64,000 nt of DNA from an uncultured Coxiella sp. (GTDB taxonomy: Bacteria; Pseudomonadota; Gammaproteobacteria; Comchoanobacterales; Comchoanobacteraceae): NCBI GenBank assembly GCA_902538855.1, contig CACBGS010000004.1, positions 1 to 64,000 of the forward strand, in the 5' to 3' direction. Under the pieces are notes generated by a model. The model was not told the origin of the DNA. It searched no databases and saw only the letters and a program-made list of their open reading frames with translations. Position 1 is the first letter of the stretch. Each line of letters opens with the position of its first letter. Below, piece after piece: positions 8,993-17,194 of this stretch. The translations under genes and the position numbers were made by a program.

Positions 8993-10339
8993 TTATAGCC
9001 CAGGGTAAATATCAAGCGAAGAGAAATCGTCAGGGGTGTTTTTTTTGCTATTAAACAGTTTTGACTCAATCGCACGATAGATATGATGGGCGCAATCTTT
9101 ATTTGCATCAAGCCAAAGCTTAGCACTAATAACTTGCTGACGCCTACTATCAGCATGAGTAAGTAAAAAAAGCAATTGTTCAGTGATGTCAGTATCTGAG
9201 GCAGCTTGAACACTAGCATTATGATTAACAAGATCATTTGAGATATCACTAAAATTTTGCATATTTGGACCATAGACCATAGCACAGGCAAAAGCAGCTG
9301 CTTCAATAGGATTTTGGCCACCAGTATTTTTCTCAGAGCTCTTACCAATAAATGCAACATCACTAATTTGGTAAAACGAGCGTAGCTCGCCGATAGTATC
9401 AGCAATATATATGATATTATCTTGCTGTATATCAGACTTTTGACTACGAACCTGATAAGCTAACTTGGTTTTCTGCACATGTGGCAAAATCTCATTAAGT
9501 CTGGTTGGATGTCTTGGTGCTAATATAAGTTTAACAGGGATACAAAGTGCTATGCATCTTTCTAGAACACTTAGCATTAGCTGTTCTTCCCCAGGCCAAC
9601 TTGAAGCTGCAAGTAGAATAACGCATGGCTCAGATCCACCAAATCCTATCTGCTCTTTCAAATCTATTTTTTGCTGTTGGCTTAATTGATCATGCACATA
9701 AGTATCACATTTTAAATTACCACGATAGCGACATTTAAGTGCTGGGAGACCAAGTTTTTGCATATATTGATAGTCGCGCTTAGAGCTTGACCATACTAAT
9801 TCAACATGAGAGTAAATATAATGAAAAAAACTTGGAAACTTATGAAATCTATCATAGGTCTTCTTAGAATGCCGTTGATTGATAAGCCATAGTGGCACAT
9901 TATGATTTTTAGCTTGTGTCAAATGCTCAGGCCAGAGTTCACTATCGACTAACAAAGCAAGCTTTGGCCGTATTTTCTGCCATGCTAAATATGAGAACGG
10001 ATAAAAATCTACAGGAAAAAAACCTATATACACATTATCATCATCAGCATACTGTTTTTGCAGCATAAGATAGGCATGTATATTTTGAACTGTAATGATA
10101 ATAAATAGATCACCAGAGCGTAATAATTGTAGTAATTTCCATATGGACTGTGATTCACCAACACTAGCAGCATGTATCCAGATCCTTTCCTGTTTAGTCA
10201 TGGGTAAATCAGGATAAAGACCAAACCAATTAATAACATTACATCTGTATCTTAAGTTAATAAAGAGATGATGTATTAATAGTGGTAGAGAGATGAGAAA
10301 AGAGGGGAGATATAAGAGTCTATACAAGATAATAAACAT
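8993..10339 (-). CDS. waaA: 3-deoxy-D-manno-octulosonic acid (Kdo) transferase
   Basis: WaaA adds Kdo to lipid A precursors at the inner face of the cytoplasmic membrane. The 448 residues open with a hydrophobic membrane anchor (1-28). IWIHAASVGES follows, with Glu62 at the position of the catalytic Glu. Then come DSELWPEHL, INQRHSKKTYDRF, a GT-B C-terminal domain with ILAPRHPTR, and the donor-binding signature GGQNPIEAAAFACAMVYGP. These are all diagnostic and the length is slightly above the usual 425. A near-consensus promoter lies at 10392-10419. Its presence indicates that the organism makes lipopolysaccharide. Confidence 0.96.
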   Translation of the reverse strand: MFIILYRLLYLPSFLISLPLLIHHLFINLRYRCNVINWFGLYPDLPMTKQERIWIHAASVGESQSIWKLLQLLRSGDLFIIITVQNIHAYLMLQKQYADDDNVYIGFFPVDFYPFSYLAWQKIRPKLALLVDSELWPEHLTQAKNHNVPLWLINQRHSKKTYDRFHKFPSFFHYIYSHVELVWSSSKRDYQYMQKLGLPALKCRYRGNLKCDTYVHDQLSQQQKIDLKEQIGFGGSEPCVILLAASSWPGEEQLMLSVLERCIALCIPVKLILAPRHPTRLNEILPHVQKTKLAYQVRSQKSDIQQDNIIYIADTIGELRSFYQISDVAFIGKSSEKNTGGQNPIEAAAFACAMVYGPNMQNFSDISNDLVNHNASVQAASDTDITEQLLFLLTHADSRRQQVISAKLWLDANKDCAHHIYRAIESKLFNSKKNTPDDFSSLDIYPGL

Positions 10340-10391
10340 AGTTAGTGTTGGGTTGCGTATTTAACGCATAAAACCATTACATATACTTTGC

Positions 10392-10419
10392 ATTATAACC
10401 AAGCTGAGATATTTTTCAA
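10392..10419 (-). promoter_or_regulatory. sigma-70-type promoter for waaA
   Basis: On the minus strand TTGAAA is separated by 16 bases from a perfect TATAAT. The -10 lies about 53 bases upstream of the waaA start, inside the 151-base gap after the GT25 gene. The rest of that gap shows no gene and no clear terminator. Confidence 0.6.
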
Positions 10420-10490
10420 ATACCCGTATACACAAGATAGTAATAGTAATTATGTATATGATTTTTATACAAATATATTATTGTTAATAC

Positions 10491-11318
10491 TTATGTGAAA
10501 AGTTGATTCCATAAATTATGAATAAACCAGGCAACATAAGTGTGTAGCTTAAACAGTTCATGCCATAGCAAAGTCCAAGCATTTGGTTGAACATTTTTAT
10601 GCTTAATAAATATTTGCACTGGTGTTTGAATATTACTATTACCAAATTTTTGAAACACTAATCTTGGCTCTACACCCACGACTTTTAAATCAAGGTCCCA
10701 GCCACGTAAAAAGTAATGATCAATAGGCATGCGGATTGGGTAAGCATTTGCTAAAAGTTTCTTAGCGCTTGCTCTACTAATAAGATAGGCACCTGCATTA
10801 GTAACTTTAGTGAGATAGTGCACAATAGCATAACCGCTGGCTAATTTTTTTGCTGTGATAGGTAGACCACGGTGACCAACTTGTAAGTTAACTATATCCC
10901 ACATATTATGATTTTTAATCAGTTCAGTAAGTATAGGTTGTAACTCAGCTGCAGAGAAATACACATCATCTTCAAAAATAAGGGCATAGTCTGCATCAGT
11001 GGCCAAAAACTTTTCCCAAACTTTAGCATGGCTAAGAGCACAGCCTATTGTCCCAAGGTCTGCATAATCGCCTGTGTAACTATAAAAGTTCTTAGATACA
11101 ACACGAGATAGTGTTTCCTTAGTCAAGTTGTATCCATCAACAGCAGGAAAACGTACCACTGGATAACCAAGTGCATTAATACGAGGTTGTACATAAGCAA
11201 GGCGGTCCTTTGACCTATCTAAATTAATAATATAGCTTGTAATTTTAGGCTTATCTATAAGTGCATAGCAGCAGTTATAAGTGAACAATAGTAAATAAAT
11301 GAGATGTCTAGCTAACAT
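10491..11318 (-). CDS. glycosyltransferase family 25 protein
   Basis: GT25 enzymes add hexoses to lipooligosaccharide or to proteins. The 275 residues begin with a hydrophobic, signal-like segment (1-20). SYIINLDRSKDRLAYVQ follows, then FPAVDG, then GTIGCALSHAKVWEKFL and ALIFEDDVYF, which is the acidic metal- and sugar-nucleotide-binding motif. A later GAYLISRASAKKLL completes the family pattern. An export signal is unusual for a sugar-nucleotide-dependent enzyme and may instead be a membrane anchor. It is the last gene of the export-type unit starting at 17106, seven bases after the EamA transporter. A role in LPS decoration is inference. Confidence 0.88.
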   Translation of the reverse strand: MLARHLIYLLLFTYNCCYALIDKPKITSYIINLDRSKDRLAYVQPRINALGYPVVRFPAVDGYNLTKETLSRVVSKNFYSYTGDYADLGTIGCALSHAKVWEKFLATDADYALIFEDDVYFSAAELQPILTELIKNHNMWDIVNLQVGHRGLPITAKKLASGYAIVHYLTKVTNAGAYLISRASAKKLLANAYPIRMPIDHYFLRGWDLDLKVVGVEPRLVFQKFGNSNIQTPVQIFIKHKNVQPNAWTLLWHELFKLHTYVAWFIHNLWNQLFT

Positions 11319-11325
11319 AATAATC

Positions 11326-12279
11326 CTAAACTTTTTGATACAATCTTGCTGTATTAAAATCGGTGCAGTCTTCTTTTTGGTGCTGGCGCTGCAGTGCTTG
11401 CCGTAAAAGTACTATACACATAATACCGCTAACAATACCTAAAGTATGCCATGTACTTGGTACCTTATGAAATATAACATAATCAAAAAAATACAATATA
11501 GCGTACTTACAAAGGCCAAGGGGTATAAAAATACTAATATCACTAAGGGCAATAGCACGGTTAAGAGCAATAATAGCAATGAGCGCATTAGCGGCCATAA
11601 TACAGAGTAGGCCCCAGCAAAAAATATCCAAGTGAGCAACGCTGTCGAGCAGACATGGGCTGAGTACCAATGGTATAGCAAAGAAAATGCCCCAAGTTAA
11701 ATGGAATGGATGTTCATTGAGCAGTGTAAGGCGTTTCGTAAAGTATGTATGTAGCTGAAAACATAAAACCACTAAAACTGGGCTTATAATCGTGCTCAAG
11801 GCTAGTGTAGATTGTGCTTGTGATACCTGATGTTCGAATAAACTATATTGTGCAACTAGGGCGAGAATAATTAGACCTATCTTTTCGTAAGTTATACGCT
11901 CACGCAGTCCATAATAAGCAAGAGCTAATGAAAAAGCAGGTCCAAGAAATTGTAATCCCACAGCTTCGGCTAATGTCATATAGCGAAACGCATTATGCAA
12001 AAGGGTTACACCAACAACACTTAGAACGATACGATATAGATGATAGCTATAGTTTTTAGGGGCTGTTATAGAAGGGTATTGAAGTATAGCATATGGTAAT
12101 ATCATCAAAGCAGCGATGCTGTAATGATAAAAAATCACTTGCTGACTACTAAGAGCAAAAGTTGCGTTAGTAGTAAGATATTTACTCATAGCATTATTAC
12201 AAGCATATAATAAGAAAATAAATATCTTAAGTAGTATTATTTGGTTATAGGAAGCTATTTTAAAGTTAAATATTTTCAT
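11326..12279 (-). CDS. EamA/DMT-family transporter
   Basis: This is a ten-helix drug/metabolite transporter of the EamA type, located in the inner membrane with unknown substrate. The 317 residues contain about ten hydrophobic helices in two repeats. Typical pieces are FRYMTLAEAVGLQFLGPAFSLALAY at the end of repeat one and ALNRAIALSDISIFIPLGL in repeat two. It resembles members close to S-adenosylmethionine or amino-acid exporters of intracellular bacteria, but the substrate cannot be assigned from sequence. Its start overlaps the MacB-like permease stop by four bases (ATGA), so translation is coupled. Confidence 0.85.
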   Translation of the reverse strand: MKIFNFKIASYNQIILLKIFIFLLYACNNAMSKYLTTNATFALSSQQVIFYHYSIAALMILPYAILQYPSITAPKNYSYHLYRIVLSVVGVTLLHNAFRYMTLAEAVGLQFLGPAFSLALAYYGLRERITYEKIGLIILALVAQYSLFEHQVSQAQSTLALSTIISPVLVVLCFQLHTYFTKRLTLLNEHPFHLTWGIFFAIPLVLSPCLLDSVAHLDIFCWGLLCIMAANALIAIIALNRAIALSDISIFIPLGLCKYAILYFFDYVIFHKVPSTWHTLGIVSGIMCIVLLRQALQRQHQKEDCTDFNTARLYQKV

Positions 12280-13445
12280 GTTCTATCCTGCATAAGCTGA
12301 ATAGGACCAAATCTACCTGCCTTAAAAGCAGGATATACCGTAGCAGTAAATGCGGTTGTAAAAGTGCTCACTAAGCCAAAATAAGAAGCACTATCAGATA
12401 CAACAGGCGCAGTACTATCGCCGAGGCCACAAAGATACATGATACAATAAGCCGCAGCAAAGCCAAGACAGCTACTAAAAAAGCTCAGTAATAACATTTC
12501 ACTAAAAAGCATATTACGTATATCAGCACTACTCGCACCTATTGCTAGACGAATACCAATCTCCTGGCGTCGTTGAACAATACTACTAAGAAGGCTATTA
12601 ATGACACTTACAAATGTTATAGTCATACACAGAAAAGCAATCCCATATACAATATATTGATATGAGAATATGATAGCATTTAGCTGTGAGATGATTTCTA
12701 TACCATCGTAGACATAAAACTTATTCTTAGGAAAGCTATCAGTCACAGCAGGTGATATATATTTATATTGTGCGCTATTAAGTAGCGCTTTAGGTACATG
12801 TAGGCTCACTATAGATAGCTCTTTATTAAATCGCTGACTGTGAGACATCAATGAGATAGCGCTATTATTGATATCAATATTGTAGTTTAGTTTGTTATTC
12901 TCAGCTAATACACCAATTATCCGGTATCTTTTATTACTTAGCGTAATAGTGTTATCAAAATCATGCTGCTTAACAAGCTTATCATAGATATTTTGTCCAA
13001 CAATTACATAATCATCATCATAATTATCGTAGCTTGTAAAAAAACGGCCACTGTGTAGTTTAAGTCCAAGGGTTTTAGTAAAATATATATCTGAATACAG
13101 TTGTGTGACATGTGTGTTATTCTGACCTACTGTAATACTATGATTTTGACTGATACATGCTGTCCATGGGTACTCATGCAGCATATGACCTATGCGTTTC
13201 TCAAAATTAGCTCTTGTAAAACCATTAATATTACTTGCTGATGTTGTGAATTGCGAGATATGTATATGAGCATGATTTTCCATGTCTTGGAGGCTTTTAC
13301 CCATTTGTTGAATAGAGTATTCATAAAAACAGAAAAGACATACTAAAACACAAGTAGCAGTACTTAAAGCAATACCTGAAAAAGCACTGCGCCAGCGCTG
13401 CTGATATAGGCTCAAAAATGTATTATACCAATAATGCCAATACAC
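12276..13445 (-). CDS. MacB-like ABC transporter permease
   Basis: This permease of the MacB/LolC/FtsX type spans the inner membrane, usually for export or mechanotransmission to the periplasm. One N-terminal transmembrane helix (ALSTATCVLVCLFCFYEY) is followed by a periplasmic MacB_PCD-like domain of about 220 residues. The FtsX domain with three helices and the signature RRQEIGIRLAIGASSADIRNML comes last. I prefer the GTG start at 13445, one base after the ATPase stop and preceded by AAGAGG. An upstream ATG at 13517 would overlap the ATPase by 71 bases. The ATPase is a separate polypeptide, unlike E. coli MacB. Confidence 0.88.
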   Translation of the reverse strand: MYWHYWYNTFLSLYQQRWRSAFSGIALSTATCVLVCLFCFYEYSIQQMGKSLQDMENHAHIHISQFTTSASNINGFTRANFEKRIGHMLHEYPWTACISQNHSITVGQNNTHVTQLYSDIYFTKTLGLKLHSGRFFTSYDNYDDDYVIVGQNIYDKLVKQHDFDNTITLSNKRYRIIGVLAENNKLNYNIDINNSAISLMSHSQRFNKELSIVSLHVPKALLNSAQYKYISPAVTDSFPKNKFYVYDGIEIISQLNAIIFSYQYIVYGIAFLCMTITFVSVINSLLSSIVQRRQEIGIRLAIGASSADIRNMLFSEMLLLSFFSSCLGFAAAYCIMYLCGLGDSTAPVVSDSASYFGLVSTFTTAFTATVYPAFKAGRFGPIQLMQDRT

Positions 13446-13446
13446 G

Positions 13447-14112
13447 CTAAACAACCTCTTCACAAAGTTGGGTAAACTTAATATTTCTTTGGCATTGCTC
13501 AGCAATCCAGGCATCATGAGTAACTAGCACTACAGTTGTACCCATGCTTTGATGCATTTTAGATAAAAGTGACATAATAGAACGGGTACTATCTGGATCA
13601 AGAGCACCAGTAGGCTCATCAGCAAGCAATATTTTTGGTTTGGTGATTAAAGCTCTGGCAATACTAACACGTTGCTGTTGCCCGCCTGATAGTTGGTTAG
13701 GAAAGCGATAGCCAAAGTCAGACAAACCAACAAGATCAAGCATGTCTTGAGCATTGTATTGATCTTTAGAGGTTTTTCTATAGCGTAATGGGAGCGCTAC
13801 ATTATCAAGGACATTAAGATGATCAATTAAATTATATTGTTGGAAAATATGACTAAAAATACTTTTTCTAAGCTCTTGTTGTTGCCGGCTAGTCAGCAAA
13901 CTAACCTCTTGTTGATACAGAAAATACTCTCCAGAGCTATGATTATCTATTAGGCCGAGTATATTAAGTAGTGTTGACTTTCCACACCCAGAAGGGCCGG
14001 TTATAGCCACCATTTCAGATGTGCGTATACTAAAAGACATTGCTGGTAGTAATATATTAGATTCTGAACCGTGATATTTAGAGACCTTATGACAACGTAT
14101 AATTTCTTGCAA
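13447..14112 (-). CDS. MacB/LolD-type ABC transporter ATP-binding protein
   Basis: This ATPase drives the adjacent FtsX-type permease. The 221 residues contain Walker [10 protein letters not shown], a Q-loop near FQQYNL, the ABC signature [15 protein letters not shown], Walker [13 protein letters not shown] and the H-loop VLVTHD. The EPTGALD form is characteristic of the MacB/LolD subfamily. The start is most likely TTG 14112, with GGAG six bases upstream; a TTG one codon earlier is too close to it. It overlaps the membrane-fusion gene by 26 bases and touches the permease start, indicating a single translation unit. Confidence 0.93.
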   Translation of the reverse strand: MQEIIRCHKVSKYHGSESNILLPAMSFSIRTSEMVAITGPSGCGKSTLLNILGLIDNHSSGEYFLYQQEVSLLTSRQQQELRKSIFSHIFQQYNLIDHLNVLDNVALPLRYRKTSKDQYNAQDMLDLVGLSDFGYRFPNQLSGGQQQRVSIARALITKPKILLADEPTGALDPDSTRSIMSLLSKMHQSMGTTVVLVTHDAWIAEQCQRNIKFTQLCEEVV

Positions 14113-15277
14113 CAATATCTCCTTCTTTCAGACCACTACTTATAATCACTCCATCAGGAAGTGTTTTGGTTATTTCTACTTGTTGTTGTTGAAATTGACC
14201 ATCATCTGTTTGACGCATAACATAAGTGGCCACGCCATCCTTATGTATACTACTAAATGGTAAAATAAAGACATCCTCAAATGTATCTGTATGAATATCA
14301 ACAGCTGCATTAATACCAACCTGTAGTGGACAGGAGTCTGTACATTGTGCACCAACTAAAACAGAAAAATGGTAATTGTCTTGCGAGCCTTGCGTTTCTG
14401 TAGGATGCCTATTGATATATAAAACCTGCCCGTTGAGTATAGCTGGGTTGTTTGAACCTAGTGACTTAATTTTTGCAACTTGCCCTACCTTTAGAGAATC
14501 AATATCATCTTCTGATACTAAAAGTTTAAACTCAAGATAATGAGGTTTACCAACAATACCAATAAGCTGGCCACTTTCTAATTTAGTACCTTCTAAAAGG
14601 GTGTTGACATTACTAGCCTGTGTTTGTGCTGATGCAAGAAATATACCATTAGCTGGTGAATAAACGGTGATGTTGGTATCATGTTCTAAAAGATCATAAA
14701 TCGCCTTGCTATCTTTAAGCGTCATTTTTGCAATAGATGACCACTCAGCATGTAGTAAATGGCATAGTTTTTTCAAATGATGCTCAATTTTTAGATAATC
14801 TACCTCAGCATTATATAGGGTATTTTGATCATTATTGTATTCTTCGTTAGAGATAACATCAGATGCAAACAATAGTTTACTGTTAGCAACTTTTTTTTGC
14901 TGAGCGGTAAGGGTCTCTTTTGACTTAAGATAATTAATAATACTATCGATAAATTGTTGTTTAGTCTCAGGAGAGCTCACACTGAAAAGTGCTTGTCCTT
15001 TTTGTAAGCTATCGCCAAAATTACTATGTAATTGTACAATAGTTCCCTGAACAGGGCTAGCTATGGTCTGTATAGTAGGCGCACTAGGACGACCTTGTAA
15101 GCGGAGTTGATGCTCATATTTTGTCGCAGCAATAGTGATAGTAGCAATAGGCGCTTTCTGCTCTTTACTCTCTTCTTGCTTAGTAGTTGGGTTAAACAAA
15201 TAAGCCAGGCTGCCTATACAAATAAGGCTCAACAGCAAAAGATAATATCGAGGAGAAAAGCTATGATTCTGTAGCAA
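14087..15277 (-). CDS. periplasmic adaptor (membrane-fusion, MacA/HlyD-like) protein
   Basis: This adaptor would link the MacB-like ABC complex to the TolC-like channel. One N-terminal transmembrane segment (YYLLLLSLICIGSLAYLF) is followed by a lipoyl/barrel half (SPVQGTIVQLHSNFGDSLQKGQALFSV). An alpha-helical hairpin of about 90 residues comes next, then the second lipoyl half (VYSPANGIFLASA) and a C-terminal beta-barrel and membrane-proximal region. A TTG at 15277 with GGAG eight bases upstream is favoured. An ATG at 15322 would overlap the DUF2061 gene by 62 bases. The partnership with ATPase, permease and TolC is inferred from gene order. Confidence 0.87.
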   Translation of the reverse strand: MLQNHSFSPRYYLLLLSLICIGSLAYLFNPTTKQEESKEQKAPIATITIAATKYEHQLRLQGRPSAPTIQTIASPVQGTIVQLHSNFGDSLQKGQALFSVSSPETKQQFIDSIINYLKSKETLTAQQKKVANSKLLFASDVISNEEYNNDQNTLYNAEVDYLKIEHHLKKLCHLLHAEWSSIAKMTLKDSKAIYDLLEHDTNITVYSPANGIFLASAQTQASNVNTLLEGTKLESGQLIGIVGKPHYLEFKLLVSEDDIDSLKVGQVAKIKSLGSNNPAILNGQVLYINRHPTETQGSQDNYHFSVLVGAQCTDSCPLQVGINAAVDIHTDTFEDVFILPFSSIHKDGVATYVMRQTDDGQFQQQQVEITKTLPDGVIISSGLKEGDIVARNYTLS

Positions 15278-15494
15278 AACAACGACTCCAAAAGGTATCC
15301 AATAAATAATACCACACAGCATTTATAAGGGGTTCAATGATTGCATCTACAGTTGCAAGCAGTGGATCACTGCCAGTAATAAAGATAATACATGCTATAG
15401 CTATGAGCATATGACCTATGGTATAAACAATAGTTCGTGCCATAGTTGATGACAAATACTTAGTTATATTAAGTGCTGAGACAGTATTACGCAT
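15261..15494 (-). CDS. small DUF2061-like membrane protein
   Basis: This is a 77-residue protein of unknown function. Its centre and C-terminus (GHMLIAIACIIFITGSDPLLATVDAIIE, then INAVWYYLLDTFWSR) match the pattern I recall for DUF2061: a TGS-like motif between two helices and a YYL-x-E/D-x-xW ending. It sits between the TolC-like gene and the membrane-fusion gene, 28 bases after the former and overlapping the latter. A role in the export unit is only suggested by position. Confidence 0.6.
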   Translation of the reverse strand: MRNTVSALNITKYLSSTMARTIVYTIGHMLIAIACIIFITGSDPLLATVDAIIEPLINAVWYYLLDTFWSRCFATES

Positions 15495-15522
15495 ACCATA
15501 AATATATATAAAACTTATGTGA

Positions 15523-17106
15523 TTATACCGTATTTATAGGGTATTCGCAAATATCAGTAGCTAAAAGCGCATTACATATCTGGGTACTACTACTGAAGGA
15601 TTGTTCATCATTGAGCTTAAAGTAATACCTAAGAAATTTTTTAGACTCCAGGCCGAATAGGTTCTCTTTATAGCTAGACTGTAAATAAAACATATCAAGT
15701 TGGTTTAGGTAATTAATTTTTTCTGTGACAATCTGATGTAAACTCGATTGGTATTGATCGTGTTGTTGAATAAGTTCATAGGTAGATATCATGCCATTTT
15801 TATGCTTAAGCTTTGCATTTTCGTAATTACGCTCAGCCAAATTATTACGTTGCTCAATAATTGCTATGGCTTGATAAAGATAATTAATATCCTGATAGGC
15901 ATCATTAACTTTATGAATAGTATCTTTACACTGATCAATAAATTGCGCCACTGCCATTTGATACTGTATATCCTGTGTTTTTAACTGCGCTTTATTACTG
16001 TAATTATCAATAGGAACCTCCATACGCATCCCCAATGTAAAGTGGGTTTTATAAGCACCAGTATCAGCGTTATATGGCGTAGTCATCTCTGCACGCAAAC
16101 CAACTTGTGGCCAAGATAATTGCTTACTAATATTAACATTTTGTGATAGCCTTTTTAATTGTGCGTGGGCTTGCATAAGCTGACTATTATGTATTATAGC
16201 ATTATATACAAGGCTTTTAGAGTCAATATTTAAGGGGCTAATAATAGGTAAGTCTGAAGAGATTATAAGTTGTACATGGTTAGGTTTACCAATAAGTCTT
16301 TTAAGCTGATATTCTTTTTGTTTTCTGCCCGTTTTAAGCTTAATAAGGTTGAGCTCTGATTGCAAAATAGCTGCTTTATGCTCTAGTAGTACACTTTTAG
16401 CAATTTTGCCAGCAGAATATTCTAGGTCGTATCTTTTTAATTGGCGTTGTGATTGCGCAATAGATTGCGCTGTTTGGTTTTCTTGATTAATCATATTAAC
16501 AAGTTGTCTATAACATTGCACTGTACTAAAAAGAGCTTGTCTAACGGTATCATAATAATGCAGTGCTGCAGCTCTAAACTGTACATTCAAATCCTGTTGT
16601 TGCAAAAACGACTTTGCACCCGTAGGACCCAAAAGTGTTTGGTCAACACTAAGTTGACTATAAAACTTTGTACTATAGCTCCACCAAAAATGTTTAAGAC
16701 GCTGAGATCTTGAGTGAAAGCGATATATATCAGCATCAATTTCTTGTTTTGAAAAAAAACTAACTGAGGGATTGAAATTTATCATAGTGCCATAGGGAAG
16801 TTGCCAAGACAAATTGGTAAAACCAGTAGGTTCTGTGTTTTTTTTGAATGGTACGTGTATTTGTAAAGCAGAGAGATTTGGCAGCCACTGTTTTTGACCC
16901 TCAGCAAAAGCAAGTTGAGCTATCTCCCATTCCTTGTCCGCTTGTATGACAGCAGGGTTATAAAGACGGGCAAGACGAAGGCATTCATTCAAAGTAATAG
17001 CTGCAGGCTCAGATTTTGCAAGACATAAGCATGTGAGGATGATGTATAAAAGCATGAACTGTATTACTGATAATATAAGGGCAATATAACAAATGTAAGC
17101 AGACAT
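15523..17106 (-). CDS. TolC-like outer membrane efflux protein
   Basis: This outer-membrane channel of the TolC/OEP class would complete a tripartite exporter with the downstream adaptor and MacB-like ABC proteins. The 527 residues begin with a signal-like hydrophobic stretch (about 5-30). ITLNECLRLARLYNPAVIQADKEWEIAQLAFAE follows, the usual start of the first OEP repeat. Long amphipathic helices are seen around 190-260 and 300-450, with a second-repeat pattern (LKHKNGMISTYELIQQHDQYQSSLHQ). It is somewhat longer than E. coli TolC (493). It is the first gene of the seven-gene unit that ends with the GT25 transferase. Confidence 0.88.
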   Translation of the reverse strand: MSAYICYIALILSVIQFMLLYIILTCLCLAKSEPAAITLNECLRLARLYNPAVIQADKEWEIAQLAFAEGQKQWLPNLSALQIHVPFKKNTEPTGFTNLSWQLPYGTMINFNPSVSFFSKQEIDADIYRFHSRSQRLKHFWWSYSTKFYSQLSVDQTLLGPTGAKSFLQQQDLNVQFRAAALHYYDTVRQALFSTVQCYRQLVNMINQENQTAQSIAQSQRQLKRYDLEYSAGKIAKSVLLEHKAAILQSELNLIKLKTGRKQKEYQLKRLIGKPNHVQLIISSDLPIISPLNIDSKSLVYNAIIHNSQLMQAHAQLKRLSQNVNISKQLSWPQVGLRAEMTTPYNADTGAYKTHFTLGMRMEVPIDNYSNKAQLKTQDIQYQMAVAQFIDQCKDTIHKVNDAYQDINYLYQAIAIIEQRNNLAERNYENAKLKHKNGMISTYELIQQHDQYQSSLHQIVTEKINYLNQLDMFYLQSSYKENLFGLESKKFLRYYFKLNDEQSFSSSTQICNALLATDICEYPINTV

Positions 17107-17194
17107 GCCTAGTAGTTTAAGTAATAGCTGGCATGGTATTACCTAGATGACATGAGTGTAATCGGTTAAATAATTGTATTTATATATATTTTTT

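Noticed and set aside
8968-9405. 145-codon minus-strand open frame in another frame within waaA
   Set aside because: It overlaps the conserved C-terminal domain of WaaA and encodes low-complexity Leu/Ile sequence with no family resemblance.
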